Source: Enterococcus larvae
Lineage (GTDB): Bacteria; Bacillota; Bacilli; Lactobacillales; Enterococcaceae
Assembly (NCBI RefSeq): GCF_017830045.1
Contig: NZ_JAEDXU010000002.1
Span: forward strand, 186,001-250,000
Direction of reading: 5' to 3'
Length of the DNA: 64,000 nt
The translations under genes and the position numbers were made by a program. A model generated the notes under the pieces. The model ran no database searches and was not told the origin of the DNA. It saw only the letters and a program-made list of their open reading frames with translations. Below are positions 26,584 through 35,193 of the stretch, one piece after another; position 1 is the stretch's first letter, and each line of letters starts with the position of its first letter.

Positions 26584-28290
26584 CTACACAAGAGAAATAG
26601 GCTTTAAACTGGTTAAAAGTTGTTGTTCCTCTTGTGTGGCGTTTGTTTGTTCTAAGTCTCCGACAAGTCCTATAAAATTGTAATGAATTGAAATTGCTTG
26701 TGTGCGCTTGCCATCAATTTTTTCAGGTTTACACACGTCAATCCGTTCAATAAATTCAATCACCATTTTGTTGGTCAACTTGTCAGGAGATAAATAGTTT
26801 TTTGCAATTTTCATGAATTTATCTAAGCCCTCAGATTGAGCTTCTTGCTCTTCTAGGGCGTTTTTAGATTCTTCAATCAATTGCTCCAGCTCCGTTTGTT
26901 CCATTTCGTAAGTGGTTATCAGTTTAGAAAAGCGTTCATCTGACAAATTTCCGCTTATCTTATCCTCATAAAGATGTTGGATAATCACATCCAAATTCTT
27001 ATAGCGTTTTTCGGCTTTTTTGAGCTGTTTATCAAGCTTTAAAACGGTCGCTTCACTCTGGATATCGTCCCTCATCTTTACATACTCGGCAAACTCTTTT
27101 TCGTGCTTCTTGATATGGTTTGTCAGTCGCTTAATATCTGTTAAAACGATTGTTTCTAATTTCGCTTGATTGATATAATGCGTGTGGTTACAGTTTATTT
27201 TGTGGTTGCGAAAGCCAGAACAAGCATAGTGCTTGGTTGGTGCAACAGAAAAATAGAGTTTGTGTCCACAATCTGCACAAAAGATTAAGCCAGAAAACAA
27301 GCCTTTTTCATTATTTTTGGTATGGCGACGTTTATGCTGTAAATTCCGCTGAACAATCTCAAAAGTATGTTCGTCGATAATTGGCTGATGGGTATCTTTA
27401 ATGATTTGCCACTTTTCTTTAGGCGTAAAAGAAACTTTTTTACTGCGAAAATTCTTTTTGTAAGTCTTAAAATTCGCTGTATGTCCTAAATATTCCATAC
27501 GCTCTAAAATCCCTCGAACGGTTCCAAATTGCCAATGGTAAGGAAAGTCAATTATCCGTTGGTCTTTCTTTCGTCGGAATTTCATTTTGTGAGCAGTTGG
27601 GTTTAGAATTTTCTGCTCCTCAAGCATTTTAGCAATGCGAGTAAGGCCATGCCCTTCAATAGAATAAGCGAAAATCTGTTTGACAATCTCCGCCGCTTCT
27701 TCGTCAATTATCCACTTTACATCATCTTCTGGGTCTTTTCTGTAGCCATATGGAACAACAAAAGATAATGATTCGCCACGCTGGCTCTTCGTTTTAAATG
27801 CGTTCTTAATTTTTTCGGAAGTTTCTTCTGGGTAAATATGATTTAAAAGTAGTCGAAAAAGCATGTTTATGTCAATGCCGTGGTCACTATCCACATTGTC
27901 ATTAATCGCTAAAAAATGAATATCATTTTCAGGAAAAACATTTTGAATTAAATTCAAACTCCCCATAAGATCACGCCCTAAACGGGATAAATCTTTGACG
28001 ATAAACGTTTTTACTTGACTAGCATTAATTAGTGCCATGATTTGCTGAATAGCTGGACGAAAAAAGTTCGTGCCAGAATAACCATCATCTACAAAAAATA
28101 TACAGTTTTTTAGCCCTCGTCTTTCGGCTTCATAGGCTAGCAACTGCTTCTGATTGGCAATTGAGTTGCTTTCACCTTCTTTATCATCTTCTTGCGATAA
28201 ACGAGCATAAAGAACAGTGATATCTTTCATCTTCTCAAATGGAATTTCGGTGCTGTCTTTAATTTTCAATGTGCAAGGTTGTTTGTTCAT
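26584..28290 (-). CDS. large serine recombinase (integrase)
   Basis: A 568-residue large serine recombinase. The N-terminal resolvase domain contains the catalytic Ser in YARLSQEDD (about residue 28) with DDGYSGTNF and KDLSRLGRD motifs. Then come a recombinase domain, a zinc ribbon (CADCGHKL ... C ... C), a coiled coil (about 390-490) and a C-terminal DUF4368-like region. This is the TndX/Tn1549 type that integrates and excises circular elements. ATG at 28290 has AAGGAG. It lies at the left end of the element, as expected of the integrase. Confidence 0.95.
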   Translation of the reverse strand: MNKQPCTLKIKDSTEIPFEKMKDITVLYARLSQEDDKEGESNSIANQKQLLAYEAERRGLKNCIFFVDDGYSGTNFFRPAIQQIMALINASQVKTFIVKDLSRLGRDLMGSLNLIQNVFPENDIHFLAINDNVDSDHGIDINMLFRLLLNHIYPEETSEKIKNAFKTKSQRGESLSFVVPYGYRKDPEDDVKWIIDEEAAEIVKQIFAYSIEGHGLTRIAKMLEEQKILNPTAHKMKFRRKKDQRIIDFPYHWQFGTVRGILERMEYLGHTANFKTYKKNFRSKKVSFTPKEKWQIIKDTHQPIIDEHTFEIVQRNLQHKRRHTKNNEKGLFSGLIFCADCGHKLYFSVAPTKHYACSGFRNHKINCNHTHYINQAKLETIVLTDIKRLTNHIKKHEKEFAEYVKMRDDIQSEATVLKLDKQLKKAEKRYKNLDVIIQHLYEDKISGNLSDERFSKLITTYEMEQTELEQLIEESKNALEEQEAQSEGLDKFMKIAKNYLSPDKLTNKMVIEFIERIDVCKPEKIDGKRTQAISIHYNFIGLVGDLEQTNATQEEQQLLTSLKPISLV

Positions 28291-28384
28291 ATCGGTTCGC
28301 TCCTTTTTAAGCAAAACCGAACACCTGCCACTATTATACCATTTTTTGATGGTAAATAGTGGCAGAATATCCGATAAGTCAAGC

Positions 28385-28546
28385 TCAATCGTTCGTTTTA
28401 TGGGTATTTATCAAGCGCAAAATGATATTCGCTAATCCCGTTTTGCTGTCAATTTTATAGTGTGAATGAACGATATAAACCGTATTGCCTAAAGTTATTC
28501 TTGTTGTATTTGGTTGCGTTGTTTTTTCTTGATTTTCGTTGTTAAT
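28385..28546 (-). CDS. TnpW-like small transposon protein, start unclear
   Basis: A 53-codon frame between the relaxation protein and the recombinase. It encodes TTRITLGNTVYIVHSHY followed by a helical LANIILRLI segment, resembling the transposon-encoded TnpW family (T-x-x-R-I-G-x-T-x-Y-x-V-x-S). There is no ATG, GTG or TTG at the beginning; the frame is open from an ATT overlapping the upstream stop, or from a CTG 27 nt earlier. It may use a rare start or be decayed. Confidence 0.45.
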   Translation of the reverse strand: MNNENQEKTTQPNTTRITLGNTVYIVHSHYKIDSKTGLANIILRLINTHKTND

Positions 28547-29387
28547 CTTCCTTTCTTTCTGTTTGGTCGCCAGTTAGTAGCGTTTCAAATTCGTCTATCG
28601 TTATCACACGAAAAAGCATTTCGGCTTTTGGTAAATATTCATGAATATACCTTGTAAGCTGTTCTCGGCGTTTTTCGTTTACTGTTATCCATACCACATA
28701 TGGAAAAACACCATTCGAGCGTTGTTCAATTCCAGAATTGTAGTAAGAAATATAGAATTTACATTTTTTCACTACTCGGCTCGGCGCTTCGGTCGCTTGG
28801 TCGAGTTCAAGAAAGTAAAACTCCTCATATTCGTCAGTTTGAGCGAACCTTGCGAATAAATCAGGCTTTAGGAAGGTTGGAGTGTTCTTTAGTGAGAACG
28901 TCCGCCAACATCTTGGCTCATGCTGGACTTCTAACAGTTCAATTTTCTTTTGTTGGTCAAGTTCTTTCAATCTCGCAAAAGCTTCTGAGATTGCCAGCGT
29001 ATGTTCTAAGAATAAGATGTTCGGTTCATATAGTTTCTTTCTTGTGCCTTTCATTGACTTAATTTCATCTAGTCTTAGAAGTTGAAAACCCGCACTTGAA
29101 ATTGTCCAAATAGTTGAACCCGATCCCGCACGTTTTCCGCCGATTCGTTGTTCTAAGCTAGCGATTAAACCATATTTCTTTAATTTGTTTACTTGTCTGT
29201 TGCAAGCTCGCAAATTCGTTGCTTGATTCTCATTTTTTGTAAAAAAGATTCGTTGCAATTGGTTGGCAGTAATAAATTTTACATTGTTAATTGTCTGCAA
29301 AATTTCAATTTCGCGCGAGTCCAGTAGCGCCGACAGGCGACGAAGTTCGGGTTTAGATATTCGTTTTTGTTCTTGTTTGTCGTTCAT
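28542..29387 (-). CDS. replication-relaxation family protein
   Basis: A 281-residue protein with an N-terminal winged helix (REIEILQTINNVKFITANQLQRIFF) and the replication-relaxation family layout (HTLAISEAFARL, PDLFARF, FFLELDQATEAPSRVVKKCKFYISYY). The last motif recalls a restriction-endonuclease-like D/E-x-D core. Such proteins occur on conjugative and integrative elements of Gram-positives and are thought to act in relaxation or replication of the element. ATG at 29387; downstream of the ATPase gene. Confidence 0.82.
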   Translation of the reverse strand: MNDKQEQKRISKPELRRLSALLDSREIEILQTINNVKFITANQLQRIFFTKNENQATNLRACNRQVNKLKKYGLIASLEQRIGGKRAGSGSTIWTISSAGFQLLRLDEIKSMKGTRKKLYEPNILFLEHTLAISEAFARLKELDQQKKIELLEVQHEPRCWRTFSLKNTPTFLKPDLFARFAQTDEYEEFYFLELDQATEAPSRVVKKCKFYISYYNSGIEQRSNGVFPYVVWITVNEKRREQLTRYIHEYLPKAEMLFRVITIDEFETLLTGDQTERKED

Positions 29388-29537
29388 GGTAAGTCCCCCT
29401 CGGGAGAGTTTTATTTATACATTAAATTAGAAAAATTTATAAATAAAAGTCATCTCCCTTATTTTAGATTTTTGTTGATTTACCGCCTTTAATACACCGT
29501 GCTTCGTTTACACGGTCAGACAGTCCCTCAGACAAAT

Positions 29538-31763
29538 TTATTCGTCTGAGTTTTTCGTTTTTTTAGTCAATCTGCCGACAGAAAAATCAATTTCATCAGG
29601 CAAATTTTCAGTTTCTTCTTTATCATTTGAACTCATTAGCTCAATATATTCTTTTTCAATGTCGTCAATATCTCGTCCGTAAGTTTCGGCACTTCTGGCA
29701 AAAACTTCGGCGGGCAGTCGCAGGCTTGGTTTTGGTGGAAAAGTTTTTCCAGATAACCAAACATTAGCAATTTTCTTTTCAATTAAAGTGGTATACACTT
29801 GATATTGAGGTAGGCTCATAAAATCTATCTCAGTCAATTCGGGCGCAAGGTCGGCAAACACTTTCGCGTCCGTTTTGCTTGTTGAGAAGATTATTTTTGA
29901 TTTTGTATTACTCATCACGGATTCTTTTAACTCGTTATTTAGCTGTCCTAAATGTTGGTGAGCGCAGATGAAGGCAAGTCCTAATCCTCGGGCCATTGCC
30001 AGAATTTCGCCAAAATCCGAACCGCTTTTTTTGACGTAGTTCTGAAACTCGTCAATATAAAGCATGACAGGCTTTCTTTTTTCTTCAGGAATTTCCGCAC
30101 GCCTCAAAGCAATATTCCAAATGGAATTGATTAACAAACTGGCGCATAACTCCGCAACGGTATTTCCGACCATTCCAGAATTGAGTGGAACAAGCAGAAT
30201 TTTATTCTTAGTGAACACATCTTCTAAATTAAATTTCGGCTGAGTTTGTCCTAAAGTTCCACGAAAAGCTGAACGCATTAGCAACACGTTTAAGCGCCTT
30301 AGAAGCGGAGCAAGCTGTTGGTTGCGGTCTTTTTCGGATTGCGCTTCAAAATTCGCCCAGAAACTTTTTAAATACATATCATCTAATGTTGATGTTAGTT
30401 TGTGGCGAAAGTCGGAATTTGTAAAAATCAGTGGTAGATGAAGCAATGTCATATTTTTATTTCGTGCCAGCGTCAGGAGTCCGCAGGTCAGCAGTTCTTC
30501 CGTGTAAATGCCATAATCTGGAAAGATTGTCCGCAAACTGGAAAGCACTGTTTCCGCCACCAGTTCTGGACTTTTCCCGTCGATATAAGATAGAACATTG
30601 ATTCCTAACGGTCGATTGGAACTAATATCCCAAATAACCACATCTTTTAAGCGGTGTTCTGATATTTTCTGGACAACTGAATCAATCAAACTGAATTTTG
30701 GATCAATTACGATGACGCCATATTGATCTTTTTCATCTTCAACAGCTAAATCCGCCAAAATCAAATTTTCTAAAACCACCGATTTCCCTGAGCCTTGTGG
30801 TCCGCAGATGTGTAAATGCCGTAAATTGTTTTTTGGAGATAAGTGAAGCAGTTTCTTATCTTCTGGATTCTCGTTTAAAGTTTCACCGAACGCACGGATA
30901 TTTTTTGTTGGATTCTTCAAGGCTTTAGGTGGCAATAATACTTTTGGGTGAAGTGGTGCAACTCCTAGGAAATCTAGTTCACCAAGTGGCAATAAGAACA
31001 GGTTTGCCAGTTCTTTGACGTTTAGCCTTAGTGGGTATCTAAACATAGTCTTAGCTTGATTTAAGTAAAGCGGTTGTTCTGCTTGTAAAGAAATACGTAT
31101 GCCACGAGATTCTAAGCTTCTAAGCGAAGATAAGACGTTTAAAATGTAACTTTTGACTTTGGCTTCCTCTTTTGCATAAGCACCGATTCTAATTACACAT
31201 GGCAAGCGGTGAGAGCTGACTTTATCTTTTATGGAACTTCTAATATCGCTTGAAGCGTTCGGCACATTGCCAGCGATTACGTTCCACCAACTTACTTCTG
31301 GAGAAGGTAAATTTTTGGGCAAGTTCTCGGGTTGGAGGGTATTTGTTCCTATTACAATTTGAACTGCGATTTGGTCGCCAGTTGCCACCTGAGCCATACC
31401 AGCAAGCGTAGTGCGGGCTAGACTCTCTGCATTGTCCGTTTTGAGTGAAAGTATAGGTTTGGTCATGTGGAGCTTTCTAGCAACTTTTACAGGCTTTCTA
31501 AGCGTGGTATCTGCTCGCAGTTCTTGTCCGAAATCAATAGTGCCGTGCGATTTGAATAGTTGCATGATGTTTTTCACTTCGGATTTTTCCATTCCTAGAA
31601 AGTAATTGATTTTTCCACCATCTGAACGTATTTCAAACACTAGCGGTCGGATTTTAGCTTCACTCGTGGCAATGTGGCTAACCAATGAAATGATATTGTC
31701 AAAAGTAAACGGTCGTTGCCAAATCATTTTATGCCAAACCAACTCATTTATTTTGTGTTTCAT
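29538..31763 (-). CDS. TraG/HerA-like transfer ATPase
   Basis: A 741-residue P-loop ATPase. Walker A is GPQGSGKS (K327) and Walker B ends in YIDEF (D571, E572); the LGLAFICAHQHLGQL segment downstream is typical of VirD4/TraG coupling proteins. The long N-terminal region (about 1-300) is soluble, without an evident transmembrane pair, unlike classical VirD4. It probably pumps or couples element DNA during transfer. It starts 1 nt after the stop of the 70-residue membrane protein, so the two are coupled. Confidence 0.85.
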   Translation of the reverse strand: MKHKINELVWHKMIWQRPFTFDNIISLVSHIATSEAKIRPLVFEIRSDGGKINYFLGMEKSEVKNIMQLFKSHGTIDFGQELRADTTLRKPVKVARKLHMTKPILSLKTDNAESLARTTLAGMAQVATGDQIAVQIVIGTNTLQPENLPKNLPSPEVSWWNVIAGNVPNASSDIRSSIKDKVSSHRLPCVIRIGAYAKEEAKVKSYILNVLSSLRSLESRGIRISLQAEQPLYLNQAKTMFRYPLRLNVKELANLFLLPLGELDFLGVAPLHPKVLLPPKALKNPTKNIRAFGETLNENPEDKKLLHLSPKNNLRHLHICGPQGSGKSVVLENLILADLAVEDEKDQYGVIVIDPKFSLIDSVVQKISEHRLKDVVIWDISSNRPLGINVLSYIDGKSPELVAETVLSSLRTIFPDYGIYTEELLTCGLLTLARNKNMTLLHLPLIFTNSDFRHKLTSTLDDMYLKSFWANFEAQSEKDRNQQLAPLLRRLNVLLMRSAFRGTLGQTQPKFNLEDVFTKNKILLVPLNSGMVGNTVAELCASLLINSIWNIALRRAEIPEEKRKPVMLYIDEFQNYVKKSGSDFGEILAMARGLGLAFICAHQHLGQLNNELKESVMSNTKSKIIFSTSKTDAKVFADLAPELTEIDFMSLPQYQVYTTLIEKKIANVWLSGKTFPPKPSLRLPAEVFARSAETYGRDIDDIEKEYIELMSSNDKEETENLPDEIDFSVGRLTKKTKNSDE

Positions 31764-31764
31764 T

Positions 31765-31977
31765 TTATTCTCTCCATTTCTGTGCTTTCCTGATTCGCCA
31801 GCCGACTGTAAGCAGGATCACGAAGATTCCTAAAAACAGCAACGGCAACCACACGGCAGACAGTAGCCGTATACCGTAATTGATTAAGGCACAACCGACA
31901 GCGAACAATACAGCATAACTGAACAGCTTTTTCACTGGGTTCACGTCCTTTTCTTTGTCTTGATTTTGTTTTGTCAT
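31765..31977 (-). CDS. small membrane protein of the element
   Basis: 70 residues with a cytoplasmic charged N-terminus and two hydrophobic segments (LFSYAVLFAVGCALINYGI and LLSAVWLPLLFLGIFVILLTVGW). Its stop is directly followed by the ATPase start. It could supply the membrane anchor that the ATPase seems to lack. Two ATGs 4 nt apart in different frames follow AGGAGG; this frame is preferred for its spacing and coherent membrane segments. Confidence 0.75.
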   Translation of the reverse strand: MTKQNQDKEKDVNPVKKLFSYAVLFAVGCALINYGIRLLSAVWLPLLFLGIFVILLTVGWRIRKAQKWRE

Positions 31978-32195
31978 TCATTTTTCCTCCTTTTCGTTTA
32001 GAATAACTTTCCCATTGCATCACACAAAAGTGAATTTGAAAATGGTAAGATTTGGCAACTTTTTGAGCGACAAGACAAGCGTTACTAAAGAGAAAACTGC
32101 ATTTAAGGGTAGCCAAAACACGATGTTGTAAAATTTACGTCAAACGTATTTTTTGAGAAAAAGGGCGCAAAATTGATGTTTACACCCTAATTTAG

Positions 32196-32438
32196 TTACT
32201 CTCTATGCCGTAAAGCCTCTTCTAACATGGCTTTTCTAGCCGCAAAGGCATCTGCATCTAAATCTGACTTAGTTTGTAGGAGTGAAGCATAAAACTCTTC
32301 TTCTGGTGTATATTCTGGTTCGTTGGCTTTACGAATTTTTTCGGCTTGTTCTTCTTTGTGGACTTCCCAGCCTAGCCAAATAAAAAAGATAATACTTAAT
32401 GCGCCGATAAAGGCTAATGCGAATACAAGTATGTTCAT
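32196..32438 (-). CDS. small single-span membrane protein of the element
   Basis: 80 residues: an N-terminal transmembrane helix (ILVFALAFIGALSIIFFIWLGW) and a charged cytoplasmic helical tail (HKEEQAEKIRKANEPEYTPEEE). ATG at 32438 has AGGAGG; an upstream in-frame ATG does not. Function unknown; probably part of the transfer module. Confidence 0.7.
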   Translation of the reverse strand: MNILVFALAFIGALSIIFFIWLGWEVHKEEQAEKIRKANEPEYTPEEEFYASLLQTKSDLDADAFAARKAMLEEALRHRE

Positions 32439-32439
32439 A

Positions 32440-32751
32440 TTAATTTCCTCCTTGAAGTCTATTATTTGCCCGAATAGCGTATTCATCTACAATCATTTTT
32501 AGTCGTGGTTCGGCAGTTGGCGACATATCAGAAAGCTGTTGTTCTAACATGGATAAATTAGCGATATTATTCATTGCCGTGTTGGTGATGAGCGCCATAC
32601 CATTTTCAATCATGTTCTTTCTGACTACGGCACGCACCACCTCGCAAGAATCTTTGTGAATTTGACGTTTGGTTACAGTTGGCATATGATCGGTTGAAAA
32701 ATTGCTGGGACTAAGTGCAGCGGAATAATCGTTTTGTTCTTGGTTGTTCAT
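32440..32751 (-). CDS. hypothetical protein of the element
   Basis: A 103-residue soluble protein that I do not recognise, polar at the N-terminus and helical after residue 35. ATG at 32751 chosen because GAAAGGAAG precedes it. Directly upstream of the 80-residue membrane protein, so co-transcribed. Composition suggests a structural or accessory role. Confidence 0.65.
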   Translation of the reverse strand: MNNQEQNDYSAALSPSNFSTDHMPTVTKRQIHKDSCEVVRAVVRKNMIENGMALITNTAMNNIANLSMLEQQLSDMSPTAEPRLKMIVDEYAIRANNRLQGGN

Positions 32752-32875
32752 GAGAAAAACTTCCTTTCGTGATTTATTTTTAAGTATTCGCGAATTACTT
32801 GAGGTAAGCATAAAACAAAAAAATCACTTTCGGAGAGAAACGGAACAGAAACGGAATTTTGTAATAGTTGAGCAC

Positions 32876-32903
32876 AACAAAAAAACGCCCTGAAAAGGCG
32901 TTT
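32876..32903 (-). terminator. terminator of the cargo operon
   Basis: On the minus strand, AAACGCC / GGGCGTTT hairpin followed by a T-run, 20 bp after the stop of the 314-residue gene. It separates the cargo operon from the element backbone. Confidence 0.8.
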
Positions 32904-32922
32904 AACTGGCGCATATTCGATT

Positions 32923-33867
32923 TTACCATTCCCAAGCAATACCAGAACGCAAACCGCCGTATAACTGCTTTAAATCGATTTCTATAGCTCCATTTTTATC
33001 AATATCAAGTCTATTCTTAGAGGTCGGTTTTCCAGGGCGCTCAATATCTGAAAGATTTTTATAATACCAAACTTTTTTTGGGATTTTACCTTTGAAAATT
33101 ATTTGTTGCTTATATTCTAAAGTGGGTGTTTCAAAAGATTGTCCAGCAAAATTATTTTCTATTTTACTGATTGAATCCTTCGCAATAATTTCCTCAAAAG
33201 CAAATTTATAGGCTCTATTTCTTTGAAGTGGTTCAGAGAAAACAAGCGTATGAAGAGAGCCATTTTCTACATGTTCTGTTCTGACTTCTGATATTCCAAA
33301 GAGTGGTTTCACATTAGTCTTACTTCTAGAGTGATAAGCGAATCCGTCTTTCTTGCCCTGTGGTGTATCAACAAGAGAAATAATTCGTCGCTCTTGTGTA
33401 TGCTTTTTAAAGTCTCCGTCTACAATGATGGTTATTACATGCAAATATTCCATGAGTAGTCCCATGTGAGGAATTGCAAAATCAGCAGAAAGAGGAGCGC
33501 CCGCATAATAAGCATTTAATAGAATAGGAGCTAAATCAGCAATCGCCATTCTTTCGCGTTTGTTTAGAGTATCTTGTTTGCGACGGGCAACTTTTTCATA
33601 TTTTTCACGTCGTTCTTTTAACGTAGGGATATTTTCATATCCTCTTAGTAAACCATATGAAGCAAGTAAACACTCTGCTAGACCTTTATCTGATATAACA
33701 TCTATAGCAGAAATAAAGCGACGTTTCACTATTTGAAAATCTTGATTAGCTCCGCCCATAACTTGTAAGAGAGTGGGCATGTCTAAAGCACGTGATGGAG
33801 TGAAACCTTTTTCTTTACGGAGCAATAATAGCTCGTCTGTTACGCTTTCAATTAGACTATTGTTCAT
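32923..33867 (-). CDS. uncharacterised cargo protein
   Basis: A 314-residue soluble protein that I do not recognise. The N-terminal third is helical (SVTDELLLLRKEKGFTPSRALD...), with a regulator-like look. The middle has a basic segment (KERREKYEKVARRKQDTLNKRERMAIADL), and the C-terminal half is rich in beta-strand. ATG at 33867 with AAAGGAACG upstream, 42 nt after the 427-residue gene, so it is the last gene of the four-gene cargo operon, closed by a terminator. It may be the DNA-binding or sensing part, by inference only. Confidence 0.7.
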   Translation of the reverse strand: MNNSLIESVTDELLLLRKEKGFTPSRALDMPTLLQVMGGANQDFQIVKRRFISAIDVISDKGLAECLLASYGLLRGYENIPTLKERREKYEKVARRKQDTLNKRERMAIADLAPILLNAYYAGAPLSADFAIPHMGLLMEYLHVITIIVDGDFKKHTQERRIISLVDTPQGKKDGFAYHSRSKTNVKPLFGISEVRTEHVENGSLHTLVFSEPLQRNRAYKFAFEEIIAKDSISKIENNFAGQSFETPTLEYKQQIIFKGKIPKKVWYYKNLSDIERPGKPTSKNRLDIDKNGAIEIDLKQLYGGLRSGIAWEW

Positions 33868-33909
33868 GATGCGTTCCTTTCATCATTCTTGAAAGAATAA
33901 AATATACAG

Positions 33910-35193
33910 TTAAGCCAACAATCCTATTTCCTTTGGAAAACACAGGTCAAAGTCAATATCTTTAGAGTTAGTAAAAACTATTCTTTTATTGAAAGCGATA
34001 CAAGCTCCAATTTCTGTGATAGTGCTATGTCCTATATAGCCATCTGGATTGCAAAATAAAACAGCGTCTGCTTCTTCTATTGCTTTAATATGTTCCAACT
34101 CAATTTTGAAACTTTCTTCTGGTTTTGAAATTTCTTGACCAGAAAATACTACAAATTCTCCATTAAAAAGTTTGGGATTTTTGATACACTTTGGGCTTAA
34201 GATATCTATATTCTTGTTTTTTAAGAAATTCATTAACTCATTAATGTCGTCTAAATGTTTCCTCATGCTTCCACAAATAACAACTTTAGAAAATTGTTGT
34301 TTTGTCACGCCAGACAGAAGATTGGCATCAGATGGAACAATATTATTAATTCCATATTTTTCAAAAATAGTTTGCGCTAATAAAGAACATGCTCGGGCGC
34401 CATTCATCCATTGAGGGTTTTCTGGCATAAAGCTTTGTAATTCTTCAAGAGTAGTATTGTGAACAACTTCTGAATTTCTATACTTGAAATCTTGGAATGT
34501 GATAAGTTTTCTCAAATCTGAATGATTAAATAGACTGTTATCTTGTAAATTATAGGAAGCTAATTCCATATAATTTAACTCTCCACCAGTATAAATCGCA
34601 AAATTTGACTTTTCCGAATTTTCTGGAAGCTTTTTTAAGACAAAATCCTTAATCTCTTTGGCATATTCTTTGGTTACATCCATATTTATATCTGGAAATG
34701 CTTTCAAAATACTGCCAACGCCAATGTCAATATTTATTTTCTTTGAGGTAATGCCGTGATTAAAGTAAACAATCTCAGTAGTTTTACCGCCAATGTTCAA
34801 AACCGCGTACTCCTTGTCGTAGTCAGTAACTGAGATAGCTTTTTCTAGATAGAAATTTTCTAGTTCATGAGAAATAACCTCAAAATCTACGCCAACATTT
34901 TCAAACAATCGAACTTTTATTTTCGACATTTGGCCTTCTGTCAATTTTCTGAATATCCCAGTTGCAAATATTTTCACTTCTGAAACGGAAACACTGCTAT
35001 TTTTGATATTTTCCAGCAAAAATTGTTCTAATTCCTGCATGTTATCTTTATCTATTCCATATTCTGATGAATCGTCCTTAGTAAAGAAAATTGTTTTTTG
35101 AGAAAATGGTACTAATTTTCCTTTTTCAAACAATTCCGCCTTTAAAGTGCTCGAACCGATGTCAAATAACAAATTTTTATCTTGAATTATCAC
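33910..35193 (-). CDS. Ppx/GppA-like plus nucleoside-deoxyribosyltransferase-like fusion, motifs intact
   Basis: A 427-residue two-domain protein. N-terminal about 300 residues are of the actin-like Ppx/GppA class: phosphate loop DIGSSTLKAE (11-20), second loop VLNIGGKTTEIV (131-142), then YTGGELNYM (201-209). C-terminal residues 301-427 look like a nucleoside 2-deoxyribosyltransferase fold: VVICGSM (304-310), then EEADAVLFCNP and GYIGHSTITEIGACIA (385-400) with a candidate nucleophile E394. GTG start overlaps the previous stop (TAGTG), with AAAGGAG. Possibly makes, senses or breaks a nucleotide signal. I know no characterised match. Confidence 0.75.
   Translation of the reverse strand: MIIQDKNLLFDIGSSTLKAELFEKGKLVPFSQKTIFFTKDDSSEYGIDKDNMQELEQFLLENIKNSSVSVSEVKIFATGIFRKLTEGQMSKIKVRLFENVGVDFEVISHELENFYLEKAISVTDYDKEYAVLNIGGKTTEIVYFNHGITSKKINIDIGVGSILKAFPDINMDVTKEYAKEIKDFVLKKLPENSEKSNFAIYTGGELNYMELASYNLQDNSLFNHSDLRKLITFQDFKYRNSEVVHNTTLEELQSFMPENPQWMNGARACSLLAQTIFEKYGINNIVPSDANLLSGVTKQQFSKVVICGSMRKHLDDINELMNFLKNKNIDILSPKCIKNPKLFNGEFVVFSGQEISKPEESFKIELEHIKAIEEADAVLFCNPDGYIGHSTITEIGACIAFNKRIVFTNSKDIDFDLCFPKEIGLLA

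Noticed and set aside
28641-29085. Plus-strand open frames opposite the relaxation gene
   Set aside because: They lie wholly inside a recognised minus-strand gene, have no RBS and no sensible composition.
31760-32116. 118-codon frame overlapping the 70-residue membrane protein
   Set aside because: It uses the other of two ATGs after the same AGGAGG, but encodes a basic, Cys-rich sequence without coherent segments. The 70-residue frame is better.
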